DNA of 64,000 bases from Bacillus sp. S3. Lineage in GTDB: Bacteria; Bacillota; Bacilli; Bacillales; Cytobacillaceae. Positions 37,546 through 46,631 of this stretch are shown here, piece after piece. Positions within the stretch are counted from its first letter, which is position 1. Each line of letters starts with the position of its first letter. The stretch covers positions 1,733,501 to 1,797,500 of the forward strand of contig NZ_CP039727.1 in assembly GCF_005154805.1 (NCBI RefSeq). The letters run 5' to 3'. The position numbers were made by a program, and so were the translations under genes. The notes beneath the pieces are model-generated. The model searched no databases. It was not told the origin of the DNA and worked only from the letters and a program-made list of their open reading frames with translations.

Positions 37546-39411
37546 GTGAGTACCATTGCTCAAAAAAAGGGATTTAGCGCAACATTATGGGACTTTTTAA
37601 CAACAGTTGACCATAAAAAAATCGCAATCCTATATCTAATCGCCGGTGGATTTTTCTTTGTAGTTGGCGGACTTGAAGCCGTATTTATCCGCATCCAGCT
37701 GGCAGTACCGAATAATGATTTTGTTAGTGCTGGTGCATTTAATGAAATCATCACCATGCACGGAACAACGATGATTTTCTTAGCTGCCATGCCGATTTTG
37801 CTTGGTTTTATGAATGCGGTTATGCCATTGCAAATTGGAGCACGTGACGTTGCATTTCCATTTTTGAATGCATTAGGATTCTGGCTGTTCTTTTTTGGTG
37901 GAGTATTTTTAAATCTTTCATGGTTTTTGGGAGGCGCACCTGATGCAGGTTGGACTTCTTATGCATCACTTGCCATTCATTCAAAAGGACATGGAATTGA
38001 TTTCTACGTATTAGGATTGCAGATTTCAGGTTTTGGAACATTAATAGGTGGGATTAACTTCCTTGTTACTATTATTAATATGCGTGCACCGGGAATGACC
38101 TATATGAGGATGCCGTTGTTTACTTGGACAACGTTCGTTGCCTCAGCGATGATCTTATTCGCATTCCCGCCGTTAACTGTCGGAATTACACTTATGATGT
38201 TTGACCGTATGTTTGGTGCAAATTTCTTTGATGTAACAATGGGTGGTAATACAGTTATTTGGGAACATCTTTTCTGGATTTTCGGACATCCTGAAGTTTA
38301 CATCCTGATCCTTCCTGCCTTTGGTATTTTCTCGGAAATCTTTTCAATTTTCTCGAGAAAACGTCTTTTCGGTTATTCTTCAATGGTCTTTGCAACCGTG
38401 TTAATCGGTTTCTTAGGCTTCATGGTATGGGCACACCATATGTTCACAACTGGGTTGGGTCCTGTTGCCAATGCTATTTTCGCTGTGGCAACAATGGCCA
38501 TTGGTGTACCTACTGGGATTAAGATTTTTAACTGGTTGTTTACGATGTGGGGCGGAAGTGTGAAGTTTACTACCCCTATGTATTATGCCTTTGGTTTTAT
38601 TCCATCGTTTGTCTGTGGTGGGGTAACCGGTGTCATGGTTGCTACAGCGGCAGCTGACTATCAGTATCATGATACGTACTTTGTCGTAGCACACTTCCAC
38701 TATGTAATTGTCGGCGGTGTTGTTTTGGCAATTTTAGCTGCTACACATCTATGGTGGCCTAAAATGTTTGGTACGATGTTAAATGAAACATTAGGAAAAA
38801 TCACTTTCTGGTTCTTCTTTATCGGTTTCCACTTAACATTCTTTATCCAGCATTTCTTAGGTCTGTGGGGAATGCCGCGCCGCGTTTTCACTTACCTTCC
38901 AGGGCAAGGGTTTGACGCTTCGAATATGGTTAGTTCGATTGGTGCAGCATTTATGTCCATTGGTGTAATTGTATTGCTTTATAACATTGTCATTACTTCT
39001 GTAAAGAATGAAAAAGTAGGCAATGACCCATGGGGCGATGGCAGAACGCTTGAATGGGCGATTCCATCACCACCGCCATTCTATAACTTTAAACAGCTGC
39101 CGCTTGTTCGTGGCTTAGATGCTCTATGGATTGAAAAAATGGAAGGTAAAAAAGGTATGACACCTGCAGAACCGCTTGGTGACATTCACATGCCGAATTC
39201 ATCTTTCATTCCATTCATGATTTCACTTGGTTTGTTCATTGCTGCTTTTGGCGCGATGTATCATGCTGACAAGGCAGCATGGGCATTGCCGCTTATGATT
39301 TTCGGATTGCTTGTAACATTTGGTTCTATGTTTGTTCGCTCAATTAAGGATGATCACGGATTCCATATCCATAAAGAAGAATTACAAGAAGAAAAGGGGG
39401 CTGAGGCATAA
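37546..39411 (+). CDS. ctaD: Cytochrome caa3 oxidase subunit I
   Basis: A 621-residue heme-copper oxidase core. CuB/heme ligands are seen in WEHLFWIFGHPEVYILILP, WAHHMFTTG and VVAHFHYVIVG; the low-spin heme histidine is in ITMHGTTMIF. It reduces O2 to water and pumps protons. GTG start behind gggaggt. The extra C-terminal helices are typical of Bacillus CtaD. Confidence 0.97.
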   Translation: MSTIAQKKGFSATLWDFLTTVDHKKIAILYLIAGGFFFVVGGLEAVFIRIQLAVPNNDFVSAGAFNEIITMHGTTMIFLAAMPILLGFMNAVMPLQIGARDVAFPFLNALGFWLFFFGGVFLNLSWFLGGAPDAGWTSYASLAIHSKGHGIDFYVLGLQISGFGTLIGGINFLVTIINMRAPGMTYMRMPLFTWTTFVASAMILFAFPPLTVGITLMMFDRMFGANFFDVTMGGNTVIWEHLFWIFGHPEVYILILPAFGIFSEIFSIFSRKRLFGYSSMVFATVLIGFLGFMVWAHHMFTTGLGPVANAIFAVATMAIGVPTGIKIFNWLFTMWGGSVKFTTPMYYAFGFIPSFVCGGVTGVMVATAAADYQYHDTYFVVAHFHYVIVGGVVLAILAATHLWWPKMFGTMLNETLGKITFWFFFIGFHLTFFIQHFLGLWGMPRRVFTYLPGQGFDASNMVSSIGAAFMSIGVIVLLYNIVITSVKNEKVGNDPWGDGRTLEWAIPSPPPFYNFKQLPLVRGLDALWIEKMEGKKGMTPAEPLGDIHMPNSSFIPFMISLGLFIAAFGAMYHADKAAWALPLMIFGLLVTFGSMFVRSIKDDHGFHIHKEELQEEKGAEA

Positions 39412-40040
39412 TGCACGTTGAAGAGAAAATGACGTATGAAACTTGGCCTGCGGCACCGGAGAAATCCACCCTTGAAGCAAAAAATAAATTTTTAGGTTTT
39501 TGGTTATTCTTAGGGGGAGAGACTGTTTTATTCGCCTCTCTCTTTGCCACCTATCTTGCATTGAAAGACAAGGTGCCAGATACAAGTCACCATCTGGCGA
39601 AAGATTTATATGATTTGCCGCTTACATTTGTGGCAACAATGTTGTTATTAACAAGCTCGTTGACAAGTGTATATGCGATGTATCATATGAAAAACTTTGC
39701 CTTTAAGAAAATGATGGTTTGGCTTGGACTTACAGTGTTATTAGGTTTTGGATTCTTAGGTCTTGAGGTTTATGAGTTTAGTCATTATGTTCATGAATAT
39801 AAACATACCTTTACAAGTAGTGCATTTGGTTCAGCCTTCTATACATTAGTTGGGTTCCACGGTGCTCACGTTGCGTTCGGATTATGCTGGATTCTGACAT
39901 TGATGATTCGTAACTCAAAACGCGGTTTAAACCTGTACAATGCGCCGAAGTTTTATGTTGCCAGCCTCTATTGGCACTTTATCGACGTTGTCTGGGTATT
40001 TATCTTTACAGTAGTATATTTGATGGGGATGGTGGGATAA
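39411..40040 (+). CDS. ctaE: Cytochrome caa3 oxidase subunit III
   Basis: A 209-residue five-helix subunit III (NKFLGFWLFLGGETVLFASLF; ends YWHFIDVVWVFIFTVVYLMG). The ATG overlaps the ctaD stop by one base (taatg), implying translational coupling. Confidence 0.96.
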   Translation: MHVEEKMTYETWPAAPEKSTLEAKNKFLGFWLFLGGETVLFASLFATYLALKDKVPDTSHHLAKDLYDLPLTFVATMLLLTSSLTSVYAMYHMKNFAFKKMMVWLGLTVLLGFGFLGLEVYEFSHYVHEYKHTFTSSAFGSAFYTLVGFHGAHVAFGLCWILTLMIRNSKRGLNLYNAPKFYVASLYWHFIDVVWVFIFTVVYLMGMVG

Positions 40041-40041
40041 A

Positions 40042-40377
40042 ATGACAAATCAGCCATTAAGTTCAAACAACCCAAGTGTAGATCTTGAATATCGCCGCAG
40101 GAAAAGTGCAGAGGAGATGCGTTATCAAGTCATATCTTTTTCCTTGATGATTTTCTTAACATTAATCGCATTTGCCGCTGTAGCTATTAAAGGATTCACA
40201 GCATGGTTTACAGTACCATTTATCCTTCTATTAGCGGCAGTTCAAGTTGTATTCCAATTGTATTACTTTATGCACATGAGCCATAAAGGTCATGAAGCTC
40301 CACAAATGTTTCTGTTTTCAGGAGTGTTTGTTGCTGTACTAACAATATTGACATTTGTCACCATTATTTGGTGGTAA
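40042..40377 (+). CDS. ctaF: Cytochrome caa3 oxidase subunit IV
   Basis: A 111-residue protein with three helices and FQLYYFMHMSHKGH, the family pattern of subunit IV. One base separates it from ctaE. Confidence 0.94.
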   Translation: MTNQPLSSNNPSVDLEYRRRKSAEEMRYQVISFSLMIFLTLIAFAAVAIKGFTAWFTVPFILLLAAVQVVFQLYYFMHMSHKGHEAPQMFLFSGVFVAVLTILTFVTIIWW

Positions 40378-40382
40378 AAGAA

Positions 40383-40416
40383 AAAGAAAATCGGCGTGAA
40401 GCCGATTTTCTTTTTA
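40383..40416 (+). terminator. Terminator after ctaF
   Basis: AAAGAAAATCGGC / GCCGATTTTCTTTTT with gtgaa loop. Confidence 0.92.
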
Positions 40417-40522
40417 GGTAGTGAAAAGGTATTTAAATTGCAATTCAATTTTTTGCACAGAGAATTTTCTATGGGTATAATAAAGACAAGATTCGTTTAC
40501 TAAATATTGAGGTGAAATCAAG

Positions 40523-41431
40523 GTGCTTACATTAGATATATTTGGTTTTAAAGCCCTTTGGAGCCCGGACTTTTTGTTCATCCTAGTTGTACTGACTGCT
40601 GCATATTTTCTTATTACTATTACTTTTAGAACAAAGTTCCATGAGAGTGAGCCCTTAACAGGCAAACAAGCTTCATTATTTTTGACTTCCATGATTTTAT
40701 TGTATGCGATTAAAGGTTCACCGCTTGATTTAATGGGACACCTAATGTTCTACATCCACGGGATTACAATGGTGATTTTAGTATTACTGATTCCACCGTT
40801 ATTTATTTTATCAATCCCACCGTGGCTGTGGCAAAGTATTTTACGAGTTAAAATCATTCACTCTTTGTTTAGGCTTTTTACAAAACCTGTTATTGCCTTG
40901 CTTTTATTTAACGGCTTCTTTTCCTTTTACCATATTCCAATCATTTTTGATCATATGATGCAGAATCGATTTTACCATGGCGGTTATTCAATGCTTTTAT
41001 TTGTTTTAGCCGTCTTTATGTGGTGGTCATTAATCAGCCCTGTGTCAGAATTTCAACCATTGAGTGGAATTAAAAAAGTAGCTTATTTATTTGCTAACAG
41101 TATGCTAATCACACCAGCTTGTGCATTGATTATTTTTTCAGATTCCTCCATTTATGCAACCTATCATGACCCTGATGTATGGGCAAATGTTATGAGTTTA
41201 TGTGTAGGGCCATCAGTATTTTCAAATTTAAACTTAAGCGGCCCAGAGTTATTTAGCTCGATGTCATTAGTAGACGACCAACGCCTTGGTGGTGTTGTAA
41301 TGAAAATCATTCAAGAAATCATTTATGCGGTTGTCTTATCTCAAGTCTTTTTTGAATGGTATCGTAAAGATCAAGAAGAATCAGAACGTGAAATGAAGAA
41401 ACATATCTTAAATCCTAATATTATTGAATGA
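40523..41431 (+). CDS. ctaG: Cytochrome oxidase assembly factor CtaG
   Basis: A 302-residue membrane protein of the Bacillus-type CtaG/caa3_CtaG family with about seven helices. It is needed for caa3 oxidase, probably for CuB insertion. GTG start behind gaggtga. Follows ctaF after its terminator, as in B. subtilis. Confidence 0.92.
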   Translation: MLTLDIFGFKALWSPDFLFILVVLTAAYFLITITFRTKFHESEPLTGKQASLFLTSMILLYAIKGSPLDLMGHLMFYIHGITMVILVLLIPPLFILSIPPWLWQSILRVKIIHSLFRLFTKPVIALLLFNGFFSFYHIPIIFDHMMQNRFYHGGYSMLLFVLAVFMWWSLISPVSEFQPLSGIKKVAYLFANSMLITPACALIIFSDSSIYATYHDPDVWANVMSLCVGPSVFSNLNLSGPELFSSMSLVDDQRLGGVVMKIIQEIIYAVVLSQVFFEWYRKDQEESEREMKKHILNPNIIE

Positions 41432-41457
41432 ACTCCCATTCTTATTGGGAGTTTTCT
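41431..41457 (+). terminator. Terminator after ctaG
   Basis: AACTCCCA / TGGGAGTT stem followed by ttctttat. Confidence 0.85.
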
Positions 41458-41529
41458 TTATATTAATTGAAATGGATAGAGAACTGCCTTAAAATGAGGA
41501 TAGAATATGTAAAAAGAGAGGATCTATGG

Positions 41530-41994
41530 ATGAATTCATTACCGATTTTACCAACAATCAGTACTTCCTTTATTGTTTTAAGTGCTATTACCGTTGCCAT
41601 TGGCTGGTGGCAAATAAAACAAAGGAAAATTGAATCCCACAAAAAAACAATGTTTCTTGCTGGGGTGTTTGCACTTATCTTTTTTATTATCTATGCTTCG
41701 CGTACCATTTTTATTGGAAATACCTCCTTTGGCGGGCCGGATGAGATTAAAATTTATTACACACTATTTTTGATTTTCCATATTACCTTAGCGACAATTG
41801 GAGCGGTATTTGGGATTGTCTCCATCCTGACTGGATTTAAGAATAAACTGACAATCCATCGGAAGCTTGGGCCGGTTACTAGTATCATATGGTTCTTTAC
41901 AGCAATTACAGGTGTTGCTGTTTACCTTTTGTTATATGTTTTTTACCAGGGCGGAGAAACGACATCCATGATTAAGGCCATTCTTGGCTTCTAA
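41530..41994 (+). CDS. DUF420 membrane protein, CtaM/YozB-like oxidase assembly factor
   Basis: A 154-residue protein with four helices, histidines in ESHKKTMFLAG, LIFHITLATIGA and IHRKLGPVTS, typical of DUF420. S. aureus CtaM and B. subtilis YozB belong here; CtaM is required for heme-A oxidase function. In B. subtilis yozB is elsewhere, while here it stands directly after ctaG, which supports the oxidase role. ATG at 41530 fits the gagagg site; the longer frame does not. Confidence 0.82.
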   Translation: MNSLPILPTISTSFIVLSAITVAIGWWQIKQRKIESHKKTMFLAGVFALIFFIIYASRTIFIGNTSFGGPDEIKIYYTLFLIFHITLATIGAVFGIVSILTGFKNKLTIHRKLGPVTSIIWFFTAITGVAVYLLLYVFYQGGETTSMIKAILGF

Positions 41995-42078
41995 TCTATT
42001 ATCCCTATGGAAAAAGTTTTACTAGAATAGAAATTTTATTAATATTATTATTTTACTTTGTACCAATTAATGTAAAAG

Positions 42079-42112
42079 AAGAGCGCATGGCTAGACACCA
42101 TACGCTTTTCTT
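42079..42112 (-). terminator. Terminator of ylbA
   Basis: Minus strand: aagcgtatgg / ccatgcgctc stem with T-rich flank on the exit side. Confidence 0.7.
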
Positions 42113-42114
42113 TA

Positions 42115-42474
42115 TTATAATGCGAATTTACTTACTTCTGCATTTACTGCTTCGAGAATCTTTTTGCATTGATTGACAAGCGAAGTCGGGAAGTTCTCGG
42201 CTTCACCATACTCAACACCGTGTGGATAATAATGTTTTCCCAAATGAGGTGTCATCAATTGTATTGTTGCTTTAAATGTATCGACGTCACCTTCAATTGA
42301 ATAACCCTGGACGCGAAGGTAATATACACCTTCTTTTAATTCAAACTTGCGGTCGTATGTAACACGTTCGTAATCCCATTGCCCGGCACGAACCAAACCG
42401 TGGTCATGCATTACTTCGTCTAAACGGTTTAATTCCGCCTTTAAATTCTCAATTCCCGTATTCTCAAATTTCAT
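42115..42474 (-). CDS. ylbA: YugN-like family protein YlbA
   Basis: A 119-residue soluble protein (MKFENTGIENLKAELNRLDE) resembling the YugN-like family, in the position and orientation of B. subtilis ylbA. Function unknown. taggaggg site before the ATG. Confidence 0.8.
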   Translation of the reverse strand: MKFENTGIENLKAELNRLDEVMHDHGLVRAGQWDYERVTYDRKFELKEGVYYLRVQGYSIEGDVDTFKATIQLMTPHLGKHYYPHGVEYGEAENFPTSLVNQCKKILEAVNAEVSKFAL

Positions 42475-42660
42475 TTTTATACCCTCCTAAAAACGCTTTT
42501 CTTACCCCTATGTTCCCAAGTTTGGTTTAATAGCAAGTATAATTCATTTTAATAATAGTTGAAAATGTTTCAACTTGCAATGGATAGTTCATCGAATAAA
42601 ACTATAACGGTTTGATAACTATAATATTGTTTAGCGTAATTAATAACCTTGGAGGAAAAT

Positions 42661-43098
42661 ATGATGGAAAAAATTCGTGAAATTATGACAGACGATGTGG
42701 ATTGCTGTACATTGTTGGATAACATGTTTGAGGTTGCGGTGAAAATGAAGGAACTAAATGTTGGAGCTATACCAATCGTTGACCAGGAAAGGCTGGTTGG
42801 TATGATAACCGACAGAGATATCGTTATCAGGGGTGTAGCGGAAAAACACCCTGGTTCAACGAAGGTAGAAGATATAATGAGTAGGACCTTGGTAACAGTA
42901 TCTCCTGATACAACGAGTAAAGAAGCGGCAATGTTAATGGCGGAGCATCAAGTTCGACGTTTACCTGTTGTCGAGAATGGAGAGTTAGTGGGTATTGTTT
43001 CACTTGGTGATTTTGCGATCCGTGAATTAACGGATGATCAGGCAAAGGAAGCATTGACTGAAATCTCTGAGCAAAACTATAATGGTGTTCAACACTAA
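42661..43098 (+). CDS. ylbB: CBS-domain pair protein YlbB
   Basis: A 145-residue protein made of two CBS domains (VGAIPIVDQERLVGMITDRD; VRRLPVVENGELVGIVSLGD). Such tandem CBS modules bind adenine nucleotides and sense energy state; no output domain is fused. ggagg lies 5 bases before ATG 42661 and 8 before ATG 42664, so either may be used. Confidence 0.9.
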   Translation: MMEKIREIMTDDVDCCTLLDNMFEVAVKMKELNVGAIPIVDQERLVGMITDRDIVIRGVAEKHPGSTKVEDIMSRTLVTVSPDTTSKEAAMLMAEHQVRRLPVVENGELVGIVSLGDFAIRELTDDQAKEALTEISEQNYNGVQH

Positions 43099-43122
43099 AA
43101 ATTAAAAATTAGCATTTTTCGA

Positions 43123-43154
43123 GAAAACAGGTACAAGGCGTACCTGTTTTCTTT
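43123..43154 (+). terminator. Terminator after ylbB
   Basis: GAAAACAGGTAC / GTACCTGTTTTC with aaggc loop, then TTT. Confidence 0.9.
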
Positions 43155-43259
43155 AGATTTATCAGACATTTTCGATATTGTCTGTTACTAATCTGGACAT
43201 AGGTGATATAATTAGTTTATCTATACATATAATGAAGGAACTAGTAATAGAGAGGGTGA

Positions 43260-44339
43260 ATGCCTCTGCGTACTCTTAGTAGAATTCTGATACTCTCAGT
43301 TGTTTTTTTAACGATTGGTTTTTATGTAAGCATAAATGAAAAAAATAACAGCAATGAGATGATTAAAGAAGATCACAATTTAGAAATGAAACAATCTTTG
43401 CCTCATGGCCCTGACACTCAAGAAGGTAATAAAACAGTCTTTGATAAGCCAAATGAAGGCATTGCTTTATTGATAGGACAAGATGTTACTATGTTAGAAA
43501 AGGAATTTGGCCCGCCTGACAGAATTGATCAATCGATGTATGGCTATCAATGGTATATTTATAAGCAGAATTATAATCGGTATTTCCAGGCAGGGGTTGA
43601 AAATAATCAAGTCGTAACCATTTTTGCTATCGGTGAAACTTTGGATGTTGCTCCATTTGAAATTGGTCAGCCAGTAGAAGAAATCTTTAATACGCAATTT
43701 TTTGATACAAATATTAATCTTGAAGTGAACGGAAATTCCTACCGTTTTGAACTTAATGATACAGATTTAAATCTTCGGCCAATGGTTAAATTAGGGGATA
43801 TTTATGTGCAGCTCTACATAGATAAATTTACGGGAAATCTCTCAAGTGTACGTTTTTTGAATGCTGAAACACTCATTAAACAGCGACCTTACGAATTAGT
43901 TTATAGTGGAGAATTAATTAAAGCGGAAGAGCCTGATGAGGATACCTGGAAGCTGATAGAAACGGGTATGGCTCAGGAGATTTTTGACATTACTAACGTC
44001 TTACGTCTCAGAAATAAAATAAAACCGCTGATATGGGATGATATGACAGCTGAGGCTGCCTATGGGCATAGTAAGGATATGGCTGAAAATGATGATTTCT
44101 CACATACTTCAAAGAAATTTGGAGACCTATCAAATCGATTAAAAACGGCAAAAGTCGCGTACCTTAATGCCGGAGAAAATATTGCAGCGAATTATTCAGA
44201 CGGCCCGGCCGTGGTCGAAGGATGGCTAAATAGTAAGGGACATAGGGAATCCCTATTAAATAAAGATTTTACTCATATTGGTGTCGGAGTATTTCAAAAA
44301 TATTATACGCAAAACTTTATCCAAAAAAAAGAAGAATAA
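43260..44339 (+). CDS. ylbC: CAP/SCP-domain exported protein YlbC
   Basis: A 359-residue protein: N-terminal signal anchor (about 5-25), a CAP-associated N-terminal domain (about 60-215, GQDVTMLEKEFGPPDRIDQS) and a C-terminal CAP domain (about 240-350) with EAAYGHSKDMAENDDFSHTS, GENIAANY and SKGHRESLLNKDFTHIGVGV. Bacterial CAP proteins are extracytoplasmic; activity is unclear. The ATG is close to its gagaggg site, and a CTG two codons later is a possible start. Confidence 0.85.
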   Translation: MPLRTLSRILILSVVFLTIGFYVSINEKNNSNEMIKEDHNLEMKQSLPHGPDTQEGNKTVFDKPNEGIALLIGQDVTMLEKEFGPPDRIDQSMYGYQWYIYKQNYNRYFQAGVENNQVVTIFAIGETLDVAPFEIGQPVEEIFNTQFFDTNINLEVNGNSYRFELNDTDLNLRPMVKLGDIYVQLYIDKFTGNLSSVRFLNAETLIKQRPYELVYSGELIKAEEPDEDTWKLIETGMAQEIFDITNVLRLRNKIKPLIWDDMTAEAAYGHSKDMAENDDFSHTSKKFGDLSNRLKTAKVAYLNAGENIAANYSDGPAVVEGWLNSKGHRESLLNKDFTHIGVGVFQKYYTQNFIQKKEE

Positions 44340-44368
44340 AAAGGTGACGTGATGTCACCTTTTTTTTA
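44338..44368. terminator. Bidirectional terminator between ylbC and the minus-strand gene
   Basis: AAAAAGGTGAC / GTCACCTTTTTTTT around gtgat. The last codons and stop of the minus gene lie in the stem. Confidence 0.9.
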
Positions 44369-44714
44369 GTTCATACTCACTAAACAAAAATTGGCTGCCT
44401 TCCCAAGTGCCGTACGTTAGAATCACTTCACCCACTGTAAACGAATCATTTTTTACGTTTTTTGTCATAGGTGTCACCTTTTTCGCGGTGATGAGTTTTG
44501 TAGCAGTCTGAAGCCTTAGTGTTTGGACAAATATGTATCGGTGATAATAAAAGCGCTGTCTTTCTTCGGTAATACTAATAATCTCCCCTATTATGACAGA
44601 TTCCTTTCGAACATTACTGACGTCAAGCCACCTCTCATCCTGTTCTTTCATTTCTTTCTTTGTCAGCCAATAAAAGTACAAGCAAAGGATTGGGATGACA
44701 ATAGCAGTAACCAT
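44355..44714 (-). CDS. Small single-TM protein, unknown
   Basis: A 119-residue protein: one N-terminal helix (IVIPILCLYFYWL), then a charged linker and a soluble, beta-rich part (KESVIIGEIISITEERQRFYYHRYIF; VGEVILTYGTWEGSQFLF). Topology suggests a membrane-anchored domain. I recognise no family. It may be co-transcribed with the thioesterase gene 17 bases upstream. Confidence 0.65.
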   Translation of the reverse strand: MVTAIVIPILCLYFYWLTKKEMKEQDERWLDVSNVRKESVIIGEIISITEERQRFYYHRYIFVQTLRLQTATKLITAKKVTPMTKNVKNDSFTVGEVILTYGTWEGSQFLFSEYELKKR

Positions 44715-44731
44715 TTGAAGACGCCCCCATT

Positions 44732-45220
44732 TTATTCTTTAGGAATGATAAAAAAAGTTCCCGTCGCGTAGGCGATTTTTCGTCCGTCATCACGAAAAGC
44801 CTCACCGGAAATAACCAGCGTTTTACTGCCTTTATGGATTATTTCTGCTTTACAGCGGAGTGTATCGCCTTTTCCCGGCAGAATATAATGAATATTGAGC
44901 TGATTTGTTACAGCTCCATAGCCTTCCGGCAGCTGATGATTGGCGAGGACACCCATGGCCGTGTCAAGTACTGTTGCAGTGATTCCCCCGTGAACAATGC
45001 TCAAGTTATTATGAATGATCGGATTTATCGGAATGGTAATTTCGCAGGAACCTTGCCCAAAACTTCTTTCCATATGAAGAAGTCCATCTATAAAAGTGCT
45101 TCTATTTCGACTGATCTTTTTTTGTACACCTTTTAAAAGGCTGGCGAGTGCCCGCAGGTCTGTATCTGATCCAGTTTCGATACATATTTCAAGTAATTTG
45201 CGCAGTTCGTCTTTCATCAT
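44732..45220 (-). CDS. Hotdog-fold thioesterase (PaaI/YbgC-like)
   Basis: A 162-residue acyl-CoA thioesterase family member with the signature VHGGITATVLDTAMG (about 75-90) and the dimer strand TNQLNIHYILPG. The N-terminal 40 residues form a helical extension. It probably hydrolyses acyl- or aryl-CoA thioesters; the substrate is unknown. Two ATGs in tandem follow gaggtt. Not part of the B. subtilis ylb cluster. Confidence 0.82.
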   Translation of the reverse strand: MMKDELRKLLEICIETGSDTDLRALASLLKGVQKKISRNRSTFIDGLLHMERSFGQGSCEITIPINPIIHNNLSIVHGGITATVLDTAMGVLANHQLPEGYGAVTNQLNIHYILPGKGDTLRCKAEIIHKGSKTLVISGEAFRDDGRKIAYATGTFFIIPKE

Positions 45221-45301
45221 ATAACCTCTTTCTTAACGTGTTCTGTTGCCATCTTACCACTTAGAAGCATAATAATAAATCATTTGATTTCGATTGATTT
45301 T

Positions 45302-45330
45302 TCACCTTTCAACTATTCCTACATATTGTA
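45302..45330 (+). promoter_or_regulatory. Sigma-K promoter of ylbD
   Basis: TCAC, 16 bases, CATATTGTA: every position fits the remembered sigma-K consensus (HMAC-N16/17-CATANNNTA), 35 bases before the ylbD ATG. Confidence 0.7.
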
Positions 45331-45364
45331 TTATTGGCGATCAATATGGGCTGAGGTGAAAAAT

Positions 45365-45772
45365 ATGACGCAAAAGAAATTGCATCCTTCCGTGCTCAAA
45401 TTCAAGGAATTTGTAAAAAATAATCCAAACATTATCAAAGAGGTCCGAAATGGAAAGGCTACTTGGCAAGAGTTATATGAGGACTGGTACTTATTGGGCG
45501 AAGAGGATAAGCGATGGGAAGACATGGGTAATGACGCGGATTCAACACAAGAAACAAGTAATGGGGAGACCAAAGGAGATTGGATGTCTAATATTGTAGG
45601 CATGGTCAAAAAGATGGATCCTAATCAGATGCAAACTCATATTAATAACTTAAGTCAAGCATTAGGAGCAATCCAAGGAGTTATTTCACAATTCCAGGGG
45701 GGGAATCCGGCCTCTGGCTCAATAAAGCCACAAGAGGGGCCACAACATCCATTTTCATTTCGAAAAGACTAG
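45365..45772 (+). CDS. ylbD: Spore coat-associated protein YlbD
   Basis: A 135-residue protein (MTQKKLHPSVLKFKEFVKN; WQELYEDWYLLGEEDKRW) of the YlbD coat family, with a Gln/Gly/Pro-rich C-terminus. In B. subtilis it is made late in the mother cell. A perfect sigma-K-type promoter stands upstream. Start at 45365 fits gaggtgaaa; the frame is open further upstream but would cover the promoter. Confidence 0.88.
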   Translation: MTQKKLHPSVLKFKEFVKNNPNIIKEVRNGKATWQELYEDWYLLGEEDKRWEDMGNDADSTQETSNGETKGDWMSNIVGMVKKMDPNQMQTHINNLSQALGAIQGVISQFQGGNPASGSIKPQEGPQHPFSFRKD

Positions 45773-45790
45773 AGAAGGGAACAGTAACCA

Positions 45791-46030
45791 ATGAGAAGAG
45801 AGGTAGTAGATTATTTAGACCGCCAGAAGGATTTAAAGCAATTTGTTCGTGAGCAGCCGCAATGGTATCGGAAATTGTCAAGAAACCCCTATGATTTACA
45901 GTCGCTTGAGATTGCATCGTTACATCATTATAAAAAAACGATACCAGACCAGGTAGAAAAGTTTTCTAATAGCGTCCAAATGGCCTCGATGATGTATCAT
46001 ATGTTCCAGGCAATGAAAACGCAAAGTTAA
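45791..46030 (+). CDS. ylbE: YlbE family protein
   Basis: A 79-residue basic protein (MRREVVDYLDRQKDLKQFVR) of the YlbE-like family, 18 bases after ylbD, so likely in the same sporulation transcript. agaaggga site. Function unknown. Confidence 0.88.
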   Translation: MRREVVDYLDRQKDLKQFVREQPQWYRKLSRNPYDLQSLEIASLHHYKKTIPDQVEKFSNSVQMASMMYHMFQAMKTQS

Positions 46031-46035
46031 TCTGA

Positions 46036-46067
46036 GGTCCACATTTATTATAATGTGGCCTTTTTTC
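46036..46067 (+). terminator. Terminator after ylbE
   Basis: CCACATT / AATGTGG stem flanked by GGT and GCC, then six T. Confidence 0.85.
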
Positions 46068-46122
46068 TATTGACTAAAAATGAAAAAGGAGGCGAACAAT
46101 ATCTACAAAAGGGAGTGATAGG

Positions 46123-46572
46123 GTGAAGAAGTTCAAACTATGTTCTATTCTTCTATTCTTGTTGACAGGGATCGTCAGTGGCTGTCAGAAGGATGTGCCA
46201 AAACCTGAAACGAAGCCGAAATTAATCCTAATTGAGGAGTCAAGTCGTAACCCGGCAGAGATTGCCACAGTTTTTAATCAAAGTACAAAAGAATTTCCTT
46301 CATTATTTGTACAGCATAAGACAATAGGAAATCAAGTTCTAGTAGAGTGTATTGTTAATGGAATCAGCTTCCGGGAAGCAGACCGTGCCAAGAAAAAAGT
46401 TGGAAAAATGATTATTTGGGTGGATGGAAAACAGACATCCGAGGTGACTTCAGCTGCCTTTATTATTAAAGGTCTTACACCTGGCAGCCATCAACTAAAA
46501 TTAGAGGTCGTTACGTTAAATAATGAGCCATACGGCTTAGCCAAAGAATTTATGGTAAATATCCCTAAGTAA
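46123..46572 (+). CDS. Small lipoprotein, unknown
   Basis: A 149-residue lipoprotein with lipobox IVSGC (C21). The mature part (about 35-147) looks beta-rich (MIIWVDGKQTSE; LKLEVVTLNNEPYG), like an immunoglobulin-type or Bacillus extracellular fold. GTG start behind gggagtga. It stands between ylbE and ylbF, where B. subtilis has no gene that I recall. Confidence 0.7.
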   Translation: MKKFKLCSILLFLLTGIVSGCQKDVPKPETKPKLILIEESSRNPAEIATVFNQSTKEFPSLFVQHKTIGNQVLVECIVNGISFREADRAKKKVGKMIIWVDGKQTSEVTSAAFIIKGLTPGSHQLKLEVVTLNNEPYGLAKEFMVNIPK

Positions 46573-46631
46573 GAGGAATTTTTCGCTTTCTCCAAGCATT
46601 CATGATAAAATTGCATTGGAGGTGAGCGGCT

